NCBI GenBank assembly: GCA_946894095.1
Contig: OX335653.1
Coordinates: 17,179,001-17,243,000, forward strand
From: Incurvaria masculella
Lineage: Eukaryota; Arthropoda; Insecta; Lepidoptera; Incurvariidae
Reading direction: 5' to 3'
Length of the DNA stretch: 64,000 nucleotides
The notes beneath the pieces are model-generated. The model was not told where the DNA came from, ran no database searches, and was given only the letters and a program-made list of their open reading frames with translations. The position numbers were made by a program, and so were the translations under genes. This document shows, piece after piece, positions 32,710 to 43,300 of this stretch; position 1 is the stretch's first letter; each line of letters opens with the position of its first letter.

Positions 32710-33681
32710 TTTTTTGTTTGTAATGAAAGTAAATTATGTGTTTATAAATGTAATTAGTGTTTAAGACACCCAAACAAATATAAATACTTTAATACGTTTA
32801 TTAATTTAAGTAATGTGACAACTTGTGCTCAGTATAAAATGTGCACGCGCAGTTAGTATTGAAATATGATTATATCGATGGAGCACAGATCGTGCAACTG
32901 ATAAGAGACAAAAGAATCACAGCGGCCGGCGATCGAGTGCTCGGCTCGCGCGGGCGACAGAAATTTCGTAGGAAAAAAGTTGTTTTCGTCGTTACAACTT
33001 GTTTATTAGAGTAGATACTTTAGAATTGTGATGAATCGGAAATTTATCAAACAGTGACTTTAAGAGATTGATGAGTGGACTGTGTATGAATGTAAAAACG
33101 TATTTATGAATAAACCTGTAACTGGTTAATTACGTAACTTAACTGCAAATAGACACAATTTTGATTGCAGGGATGGTTAGGTATTTAGGAAATAAGTAGA
33201 CGACAATAGGAAATCGAACTCACAATAACTCGGTGTTTCGTGCTGTTTCCTGCTGATGAATTTAATGTGTCGACCTCTGGTTTTCACCCGTAGTGTTGTA
33301 GACAAAGTAGATACTTGCGATCTCCTGGCGCCTGTCAGGTGATGCGGGTGTGCGATGAAGAGTCCCGTAGCCGCTGGTTGTCCTGGGCAGGTTTGCGACT
33401 GCGTGCTGGACGTGGGCAGGGACGATGATGTGGTTGTATCCTGGAGTTGTTCAGGAACGGGTTGAAGAGTCCTTGCCGCTCGGTTCTGGGCAGCTCCGTG
33501 ACTGCCTGTCAGATGAGGGTTAGGTAGCTCTCGCCGTGGTGTGAGTCTGGTGAATGTGGAGAAAGATGATCAGCCGCGATGTCCTGCGCACTCCACCGGG
33601 AAGCTTGTTGTCCTGTAGACGGTGCGGTAGGACGGCTGCAGACCTTCTTTATCCGACGTAAGGCGATCAGTCCGAGTAGAT
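32710..33681 (-). other. Leader of the BEL/Pao element
   Basis: This is the untranslated region between the primer binding site and the gag ATG, about 970 bp. A loose internal repetition of GAAGAGTCC and CTGGGCAG motifs occurs at 33340-33500. No coding sequence was recognised. Confidence 0.7.
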
Positions 33682-33699
33682 ATCCGGCTCGAAGGACCA
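33682..33699 (-). other. Primer binding site, tRNA-Tyr type
   Basis: Two bases inside the 5' LTR, the plus strand reads ATCCGGCTCGAAGGACCA, which equals the 3' end of insect tRNA-Tyr with CCA. The element's - strand therefore pairs with that tRNA to prime reverse transcription. The tRNA identity is from memory of the tRNA-Tyr acceptor arm. Confidence 0.75.
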
Positions 33700-33701
33700 T
33701 A

Positions 33702-33897
33702 TGTTGGAGTCGAAGCTCGTCTCGTAATGAAAATAAAACTGAAATCTTCAACGTCACAATTGGATATATTGAAGTGCGTGCGTCGGCGTCGAGTGTTTCT
33801 TTCAGACTGCGGAGGCGGGGGGGGGGCATCGAATGGCTGTCTGCTGCAGGCAGCGCGGCGCGAGCCAGCCTCGCATAACACGCTTGATGTCTGAACA
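33702..33897 (-). repeat. 5' LTR of the BEL/Pao element
   Basis: The LTR is 196 bp and on the - strand reads TGTTCAGACATC to CTCCAACA, the usual TG...CA form. It contains a run of ten G (plus strand) that is nine in the 3' LTR. Confidence 0.92.
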
Positions 33898-34007
33898 GGT
33901 ATCATTTTAAATATTTTGAAATTTATTTTTGTGCATCATTCATTTGGAACTAACGTTATCACAATCCATCAAATATTTATAATTGTATAAGGCATGGTTG
34001 TTTCTTG

Positions 34008-34540
34008 TTAAGGTGGCCCAACCCGGCGGGCCTAACTCGATCGCGGGCACGGTACAAAACCGTGCTGTTGCGCTCTGGGACCTTCTATGTTTCAAAGAAA
34101 AGGACAGGCTCCGTGATGAGGACGATGCAACATGTCCACAAAAAAGACAATGTACATAGTGTATGATTTGGTAAGATGTACGAAAATTTTAATTTCAAAA
34201 CGACTTATAGCTAAAAGTAAACCACGACCGCTGTAGTCAAAAATCTAACAAAAACCAAATAGATTATAAATTTTGATTAAATAAGTCTGATGACAATTTT
34301 TTTTAAGATGTTCTTACTTTATCATTGCGTAATCCACCTCCAAAGTTATTGTATAAAACGCGCGAAAAATCCGAAATTTCGGACCTTATAAATTAGAAAC
34401 CAAAGACAATTTTACAATGCCAACGGTCCTTCGATCAAATAAAGCTATTTTGAGCAAAATTTGGGATCTCTGACAAGTAATATGTGCGTGATCTTCTTTC
34501 CCCGTTTGTATGGGGAGTTGAGCGGGAAGGGCCACCTTAA
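34008..34540 (+). mobile_element. TTAA-flanked MITE, copy 1 (533 bp)
   Basis: Ends TTAAGGTGGCCCAACCCG and GCGGGAAGGGCCACCTTAA are short inverted repeats with TTAA at each edge. No coding frame. The same element lies inverted at 62981-63530. Confidence 0.85.
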
Positions 34541-36399
34541 AGAGAACACTTTTGTTTAATCATTCTTTGACGGCCCTACCACATAAATGTAAGAGCGTGC
34601 ATCGGTGTTCCAGTACCAAAAAAAGGTCCGCATTGTGCATGCATAGAGTATGACAAAACTTAAATCAAAATCCGAACCGATAGAAAAGATTATTATTTTA
34701 AGTTTTTTCTCTCACAACTCGGCTTAAAATGCAACTGAGGGGGGATGTAAACTAATTAGCGCAACAGCCTCCAGCAGATGATAGCGACCTCATGCCCCCT
34801 ATTTTTCAGCTATTAACTCTTTGGTCACATAATTAAATAAAACAACAAAAATATTAATTGATAAAAAATATTTAAAGATTAAATTTATTATGTCATAAAG
34901 AAAAAAATAAAATAACAAGTATTTACTGGTAGCGCACACCTTATAATAGCTATGTACAGAAACATTTACTAACATCAAGTCTGAGTATAAAAATCTATAA
35001 GTCACTAATTACACAGGTATACACCAGAGATTCTCATGAGAATCGAGAGTATTCATAAACTTAATTACATATTTTCTCAAAAAACATGCAGCGGGTAAAA
35101 TAATTAAACCTACTTCATTGGAAGAACAAAGAACAGCTGCACTAAATGAGGTTCGATAAATATTACGATTACAAAAAGTAATGCAGGTAATTACAGTGCC
35201 TGAAAAGGAAAGAAAATTCTGAAGAAAAATCACAAAGAGTGTCGACCAATGGTCGAGTGGTCAGTTAACTAAAACGCCGCCAGGGTACTAATTATCTGCC
35301 GGTACCCGTAAATACCGAAAATCTAAAAGTTTAAATCACACTCAGCATACAATTTTATATACTAGTTGAAATAATGGACTGCAGATTCGATAAAAAATAT
35401 TATGAACAGAGCCTGTAGTCCCAGTTGTCACCTAAATTGGCGTTTACGTAAGTTCCGTAAAAACGACAAACTCCAGGCAAGTTTTTACTAGATATTCTGT
35501 AGTTTTACTTCTTCAAGCTGTCAAAGTCAAACTCGGACTTCCGATTTGAATGAAAACGCCCAGTCGACGTGAACGGCAACGTCGACGTATGACGTTACGG
35601 TGAGTAAGCTGTCAAATCAAACTCGGACTCGCAAATGTTAGTTCGCTTAACGCCCAATGCGCGCGCTCTTCAATTATTCCATACATTAGAAAACGGCAGT
35701 CGATCGGTTTGCCGTAAACGCCAATTTAGGTGAACAGGTGGGACTACGAGCACAGGCATAAGCTTAGAACAATATTACAGGGTTTTGTGTTCAGTAGCAC
35801 AGCATGAGTGACAATCGCAGGTGGTATGGACCTTAAAGGCAGACGTAAGTACGTACGCCCTGTGAGGATGCATTTCTTAACTATGCTTCGTGGACTAAAG
35901 CAAATGTATGTAGCATATAGAATCCTGCATTTGCTACTCTCATGGGACATATTTTCGACGTCAAGTCAATATCTGATAACTTATGTTGGAATGAACTATC
36001 TCTAGTTAATCTTAATGTTATTGTAAGATAAATCTGTCATCTTTCTTCACATGTCATTAACCAAGAGTAGATATATCTTAACAAGAACATAAACGTTAAC
36101 CAGCGATAGTGCACTCCAGCATAACAGTTAGAAATACTAGAAATACTAAACTAATAAAGAAAATAAGTATAAACATATCTAGTTTGTGACAATTTACAAA
36201 TATTTACCGATTTGAAGCATCAAAGCATGAGCAAATTAATCATAAAACGCCATATTTTCTTGATCTTGCCAATTTTCACCCACTATTAAACTGTCAGCCT
36301 TTGTCTCTTGTTAAGCTATAGCGCCACATATTTTCCCACTTTATATTAAGTTTTAAAGATGTCCTTCCCACGAAAGCAGCTCGCACAGTTCGAGCACGC
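34541..36399. other. Downstream of TollC; one MITE, otherwise no gene
   Basis: AT-rich; the MITE at 35416-35746 is the only clear element. It contains the TollC 3' untranslated region, but no AATAAA could be tied to it on the - strand. Confidence 0.5.
35416..35746. mobile_element. MITE with 36-bp terminal inverted repeats
   Basis: The left end TAGTCCCAGTTGTCACC continues CTAAATTGGCGTTTACG. The right end is its inverse (CGTAAACGCCAATTTAGG to TGGGACTA). A CAAACTCGGACT motif is repeated inside. No coding frame and no clear target duplication. Confidence 0.8.
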
Positions 36400-37329
36400 C
36401 TAGACTTCGCTGTGTTTCGCATTGCCGTTGACCTTGAGGCCGTTCATGGTGATGGCGCCGTTGACGTGCCCGTTGAGCGCCGGGAACCTGCCGACGCCGT
36501 TGGGCGCTCCGTTGACGTGCTGCAGCAGCAGGCCGGTCTGCGCCTGGTGCGCCGGCGGTGTGTTCAGCGCCGGCGGGGTCGTCGGCGACGCCGGGTGGAT
36601 CAGCTCCAGCCGGTCGTCGAAGCCCTTCTTCTTGGCGATGCCGCCGGGCGAAGAGATGCGCCGCCGGTCGCGGTGCGGCAGCGCGTACCGCAGTTTGTCC
36701 CAGAACCACGGGTCGCCCCACTTCACGTACGTGTTCGTCGAGAGGTAGCTCTGCAGCTCGGGCCCGAGGTTCTCCGTCGGCCCGATGTCGCCGTAGATGA
36801 CGACGATGACGCGCGCGCGGCCCTCCTTGAGCGCGTGGCAGTGCGCCTCGCGGAACTCCATCTTGCCCCACTCGGAGGCGAGGAAGTTCGGCGAGAGCAC
36901 GACGATCGTGCGGCGCGAGTCGAGCACGGACTTGATGACCTGGTCGGCGATGACGTCGCCGACGACCCAGTCGCGAAAGTGCACGCAAAGCTTGTAGGGC
37001 GCGGCGCCCTCCTCGAGCGGGCGGATCAGTTTGTCGGTGACGAACTCCTCGTCTTTATGGGAGAAGGAGACGAAGGCGTCGTAGAGTTTGTCCTTGTCGG
37101 CCTCTTCTTCGTTGACCCACCAGAGGCACCAGCCGCGCGCGAAGAGGTAGACCTTGATCTCCTGGTTGTACTTGTAGTAGGCGGCGGCGGCGAGGCCGAG
37201 CGCGAGGCCCGCCAGCGCCACGAGTGCGCTGAGCGCGACCAGCACGGGCGGTGTGCCGCACAGCGCGCTCACCGGCAGGTACTTAATGCTCTTCTTATCG
37301 GGACACACCAGCGCGTCGTAGTCCTGCAC
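36400..37329 (-). CDS. Toll: TollC exon 6 (TM, TIR and tail; GC-rich)
   Basis: The acceptor is CATTGCAG|GTGCAGG and the stop is TAG at 36400-36402; 309 residues. It encodes DYDALVCPDKKSIKY, a membrane helix made almost only of Ala, Leu, Gly and Val, and a full TIR with all three boxes. The tail has proline-rich (SPTTPPALNTPPAH) and NG-rich stretches. The exon is strikingly GC-rich with G/C third positions, unlike exon 6 of TollB, so the opposite strand also stays open for 336 codons. Confidence 0.92.
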   Translation of the reverse strand: MQDYDALVCPDKKSIKYLPVSALCGTPPVLVALSALVALAGLALGLAAAAYYKYNQEIKVYLFARGWCLWWVNEEEADKDKLYDAFVSFSHKDEEFVTDKLIRPLEEGAAPYKLCVHFRDWVVGDVIADQVIKSVLDSRRTIVVLSPNFLASEWGKMEFREAHCHALKEGRARVIVVIYGDIGPTENLGPELQSYLSTNTYVKWGDPWFWDKLRYALPHRDRRRISSPGGIAKKKGFDDRLELIHPASPTTPPALNTPPAHQAQTGLLLQHVNGAPNGVGRFPALNGHVNGAITMNGLKVNGNAKHSEV

Positions 37330-40300
37330 CTGCAATGGCACGAATATACCGTTAAAAAAACAGTAACAGCTACGAGTACCGAGTATTCAGATAATAACCA
37401 TAACAAAATGGAACCCACATAGAGGACTGCGTGTAAGGAAATTACGCAACAAGGGCAAACTGAGGTGCAAAATTTCATCTCCCACTCGCAGGAATATTCC
37501 AATTGCTTCCATACTAAAGGATTATTTTTATTCAACCATGCTCTTACATTGAGTTCTTATGTCATGGAAAATGCGGAGATCCTGTTCAAATTTCCGCCTG
37601 TATTCCAACAAAGGTACGCAGGACCTAATATTTTTTTTACATGAGTTTCATATATTGACAATAGGGATGTTAGTCATCCATACGGAGTAATATAGAAAAA
37701 TGTATACCTTAGTGCGATACTTTTGGACGAGTCCAAGGAACACAATGTTGGCGCAGTCGCAGGCGAATGGGTTCCCGCCGAGCCAGAGCTGCTGCAGCCT
37801 CGAGCCGTTCACCACGGCATCCGCAATGCTCTCGTTCAGGTGTTCCAGGCGGTTGTTCCTCAGGTCGAGCACCTGTGGGCGAGCACGTTGTAGGCACGTC
37901 TCGTTTATGGAAATGGCATACTAAAGCAGCATCGCTGGAGCAAGTTCACTGTGAAATCGTAATTGCTCTTCCTTGCCGAATCAAGAAAATATTCGTAATA
38001 ATGTATCAATATCAATAATGTATAAATGTACCAATACAAGAGACTGCAGCAATGCCACAAAAAGGAGGGTAACTTTACAAGTGTTAGAAACACTAAATGT
38101 CGAATCATGAATATGCAAGAAGTTCTTCAGAAAAAAGTTTATATTACGTGAATTTTTTTGTACCTCGGAACTCAATACTGGCCGAGATAGATGCATAGGA
38201 CTGGTCTGGCAGCTTATACTTACAATAATTTATAGATTGAGAAGGAGTTTTTTTATGGTCAACACTTTGGATTCTAATTATCATATGTTGCTGCATGAAT
38301 ATTGTTTCTATTTTAGGACTTTTTAAAATAGTATGCAAAAATTAGGGGTAGCTGATAAATTATTTGAATTAAACCAACAATCGCTCATTCTCACCTCAAT
38401 ATTCTTCGGAATATCTCCCGGGAGCAGTTGTGTCAAGTTATTGTTGTTTAGATACAGCTTGGTGACATGCTCCGGCATGTTTCCGTTGCGCACGATCTTC
38501 GCGAAGCCGTTGTTCTCCAAGTGCAGCTCCGTGTGATTCAGGGACCCTACATTGGGAATATTTGGAACCCTGTCGATGGCGCCGCCGGTGCAGTCCATTA
38601 TGCTCGCGAGGTCGTATGCCCTCGCGAAGCAGTTGCAGCCTTTCGGACACTGCTTGATCTCACTCGATTCGTTGTCCAGAAGACACAGAAGATCCTTTGG
38701 TCGCAATTGCTTTAGGACCTTGCCTTGGAGCCCGGTTCCGGGTGGGGAGGAGGCGCAAACGGTGTCGCCGGGTTCCACTGTGACTTGGGCTCGCACTTGG
38801 GGGTCCAGTTCATCCCTGAGGTACTGCACGAACCAGGTCATGAGGCAGTCGCAGGCGAAGGGATTGTTCCATATGAGGACCTTGACGTTGTGGGGAGGCT
38901 TGCTCCTAGACAATCTTGCGTCCGGTTGGGGTTCGCTTGCTAGGGCGTCAGTTTCGGCGAGCCGGAAGTTCACTGTCTCAATTTTGTTGAATGTCAGATC
39001 CACGATGACTTCATCGCTTAGGAAAACTAATTCGTTGTACTGAAATAAAACAAACAGGCAATACAATTTATGATACAGGTATAAAAAACTATATAATGTG
39101 AGGACTAAGAACAGTTTGTCTACATAGTTGAAGGAGTCGAATGCACACTGCAAGTGAAAGTGAACAAATAAAATTTTAACATTTATAAAGAGGCCAATTT
39201 CAGCTAAACTCCTCTTGCAATAAATGGCCAAGTGTATTTCGGCGTCGTATTTAATTAGGGTTCCGAGGAAACGACGCCCGTAAATAAGTTATGGGTTAGG
39301 TGGAGTAAGTCGATTTCCTTTCAGATTTTTTAAGCATAAGTGCTGTCGAATAATACAGTGCGGGAGGTGGGTTTAACCCTACCACTTAGTAGAAGGGGAC
39401 CTATAGTTTTACATGGGTTCCGAACCAAGGAACAGTTCGCATTCGTAACTATGTAATTCGTAAATGCACCAACTCATAGAGATAAAGAAAGTGGTGCATG
39501 ACGAAAACGAGGATATGAACCCATAACCTCTAGCTTGAAAGGAAGGTAAGCTGGCCCCTACACCATGAGCTGTTACTTGTATCCACTGCATTATACTCAC
39601 TTCAACACGGGTGATGTTGTTATGCGTGAGGTTCAAGTATTCGAGCCTTAGATGGTTGATGCGCCAATCTGTGTAGACGCCGGTGATGTTGTTGTAGCCT
39701 AGGTCCAAGTGTTTCAAGTTAACCACTTTGTGGAAAGGTGAGACTAGACTCAGGGCCTCGGTGTATTCTGAGCCTGCGCCTTCCGGTGACTGCAACTCCA
39801 GAAAGTCCAGGTAGTTGTGCGACATGTCAATGAATATCAGGCTATTGGAGAGGGTAAACGTGTCGAAGGCAATACGGTGCAAACGGTTCTGCGGCATATG
39901 CAGTTCTTTTAACTTGTACAGTGGTCCAAATAGATCGCTGAAAGAAAAATACATTTCCGGTTATTGCATTATTAAAATTTTTACAAATCATGAGCATATT
40001 AAATGAGTAAGAACAATTATGTTATACAGTTAAGTTTAGTTGCTTTACATAAACGCCATATGATCGTGTCGCACTGTGACCAAACGAAATACAACTTTAA
40101 ATTCTAATCTAAAAATATAAAACAAAATTTAAAATTCAAACACATTTAGCTTGGTAGTCATATTTCAACATGCATGAGAACTAACCTGGATATTGTTTCG
40201 ATGTAATTAAAGCCTAGATAGAGGTACTCCAACGACACTTGACGAGAGAAGATCTTTTGAGGGAGAATTTTTATATTGTTACCACTGAGATCAAGTTTGA

Positions 40301-43300
40301 ATAAGTCAACTTGATCGTGAAAAAGGGAGCCCGGTAGTTTTTCTATGTTGTTTCCAGCCAATGATATATTAACTATCTTCGAAGAATTTGTAAAAACATT
40401 GCCTGGAATAACTTCAAGGCCAATTCTATCTAATCTCACATTCTTTAAGTTTTCCATGTCGCTGAGAAAGTATTCAGGGAGCGTGGTCAGATTGACGTTG
40501 TTGTTGAATAGATGCACGTTTTCCAACTGCTTGTTATGGGCGAAAATGTTACTGGGCAAACTGGTAAAATTATTCGCATGAAGACTAATCGTATTCAACT
40601 TCTCCAGATGTTCAAATATTTCCGTAGGCAGTTCCGTCAGTTCGTTTCCGCTCAAGTCAAGCTCTCTCAACTCTGCCAAACCGTTAAATACCGGCTTCGT
40701 GAGCGTGTGTATATTGTTGTGCCATAAGTAAAGTTTTCTCAGCGACGACAGATGGCTCAGCATATCATTCGGTATCTCCGTTAGATGATTGTCGTTCAGC
40801 TCCAATATTTCCAATTTCGTCAAAGGTTCGAACAGCTCTTTGGGAAACCGGACATTGTTTGATAGCAGCCCTAGCCACTTGAGATTCGGTATGTCTGTGA
40901 ACAGATCGCTGGGAAGTTCGGTTGAAACCGATCGGGACAGTGTAAGCCGGGTGACTTGTAGATTGTCCAGTCCTTGGAGGTGTTTCCTCTGGATGGGGCT
41001 AGTGACGTTATCGGAGCTCTGGAATTTCACGGCGGTGACCCGGTCGATGCCCAGGTCGGAGATGACGCGGCCGATGGAGGTTTTGGGTAGCGGGCAGCGC
41101 TTGAAGGTGATGGACTGGAAGGATGTGCTGCCGGGAGAGAAGCGCGGCAGCTTGCTGTAGTCGAAGCTGGGATCGTACAACTCGCACTCGAAGGTGTAGT
41201 ATTTCGTTGGCAGCAGACGGATGCTCAGCTTTGTAGCTGAAAAAAAAGAGAAAACATGCTTAAACAAGAGATTTTTCAAAGATTTTCAAAGCTTTTTTAT
41301 AATTATTTTAATGTTAGTGGGATAAATGCAATTTGCAAATCATAAGTTTCAAAATCATAGTTTTACAACAATATGACCATTTACCTGTTGATGCGGGGTT
41401 AAAGTTTAAAGGTGTATTCAAATGTATTATCGCCGAAGTCTTTTGCTATACCAGAACCTTCCTATTATAAGTATTGATCAATCAAACTATTTGTTCCTTT
41501 CACTTCAAGAATATTATAATTTTTAAGATGGTTCCGAACGTGTCCAGCCCATACAAGATTTCTTGTAAGCTCCACAGAAAAAGTCATGGACTTTGAGGTG
41601 CTAATTGGTTATAAATATTAAATATTTGTTGTGCCCAAATCATTAAATATTCATATGAATGATAATTTCTGGATCATTGGTTTTATTTTGTAATAGCCAT
41701 TAGAAAATGTATAGCTTTAGCATTGTATTCAGCCTTAAACTGGATAGAAAACACGTAATATTTTCTTAGCCCTTTCAATCACGTAATTAAAAAAATATTT
41801 ATATAGCCTAACTCTGACATTTTATAAGAAGGAAAAGGAACCTCGAGTTTTACTCCATTATGTGACCCGTTTTTTCATATGCACATTGCAATAAAAAAAA
41901 AGAGGTGCATACCACTGAAATCAAACCCGTGGCGTTTTACACAAGAGACAGAGGTAAAATGCCAGGTACTGGCCACACAGTTATCGGCTAAGAAACCAGT
42001 GAAACTCCGACTCAACCGCATATCTGATTTCGCGAAACGACAGCTTTTGTAGAGCTCCCCGAAATGTATGGCCGATTTAAACTTTTCCGGCGTCACCGAG
42101 AAATTAACGTCTCCATCGGGCCGGAATGGGTCCTTTCCGTGCTCGTAATGTCTCAGTTTGTGGCGCCCTCAGGTCGCGACCACGCCCCTGTTTGCTTCGA
42201 GTCCGTAAAACAGTTTATAACCCGCGATTTTTGAACTTAATTGTGTCCCAGGGGTTATTAATGCGCGGTTGCGTGTGCCGTTAGTCTGGTAAAAGTTTTA
42301 GATCGATGGCGGAGCGCCGTGACTACAGGAACTTAACGAACAAACCTCACGGCGGCGGGGCGAATAATGCATGAGCAAAGAGTGCCTTAAGTTCCTTGCT
42401 TAAGGCTCCATATGACGCTAACATCTAATATTGTGGGTTTAATTATATTTTGTCTCAGCGTCGGTTAAGATTGAACACCAGTAGAAAAATCGAAATATCA
42501 AAGTTTAAACTATTATATATAATTTTTTTCCTCCTGTTTCATTGAAGTCGTCGGCTCTGATGTTAGGCCGGTAACTTTCTGCTCCCGCCCAGGATCCTCC
42601 TAGGAAAAAGAGCAGAAGAGTCTATTTCTTCCTCATCCTTTCTCTTCGTTAATCTCTCCTAAATATCCGCACAAACATTTTGTTGCAATCATTGTACTTT
42701 CGATTGCCGCTTGCCTCTGCAGTATTTCAATTTTGATGTTGGCTTCGAGACTGTCAATGTATATTTGTGCTGTCTTGCAAATAATTCCGGTACTTCCAAT
42801 GACCACTGGTATAATTGTGCTGGTGGTATTACAAAGTCTTTGTGTTTCGATTTTAAGGGCATTATATTTGGAGAGCTTTTCTATTTCTTTTTTTAGTACA
42901 TTATAATCAGATGGAACCGTTACGTCTATAAGGTACGTCGTGTTTTTTATTTTGTCGGTGTAAATGAGATCCGGTCTATTATTCGGAAGGGCATAATCTG
43001 TAATTACTGGCAATTCCCACATTATTTTTGCAGTCTCGTTTTCAATTACATGCGGTTGTTGCAACGGACACTTCCACCAGAATTGGGTGCATTCGAAATT
43101 GTGCTTTTTGCATAGGCACCAATAGACATATTTCACAAGTTTATTATGCCTTTTGAGATACAATGGTTGCACTAGAATTTTGCACTCTGAAATTATATGC
43201 ATAATGGTTTCATCATGCTCATGACACAGTCGGCATTTCCCATCTACATTCCGTTTAGTTAGCACTGCTTGATCTTGAATTGCAAAAAGTTGTGATTTCA

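Larger units (their letters stand above)
27372..33897 (-). mobile_element. BEL/Pao LTR retrotransposon, nearly intact
   Basis: The element runs on the - strand: 5' LTR 33897-33702, primer binding site, leader, gag-protease frame (32709-30703), pol frame (30848-27591), purine tract, 3' LTR 27566-27373. The two LTRs differ visibly only by one G in a G-run and the missing terminal base of the 3' LTR, so the insertion is young. Domain order (gag, zinc knuckles, aspartic protease, RT, RNase H, integrase) and the Pao-type RT place it in BEL/Pao. The gag-pol junction has a one-base frame offset. No target duplication flanks it. Confidence 0.93.

Noticed and set aside
36353..36988. 211-codon - strand frame overlapping the TIR exon
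   Set aside because: Shifted-frame shadow of TollC exon 6, rich in Arg and Ala, with no domain.
36412..37422. 336-codon open frame on the + strand
   Set aside because: It is the mirror of the GC-rich TollC TIR exon; Arg-, Val- and Glu-rich low-complexity text with no domain.
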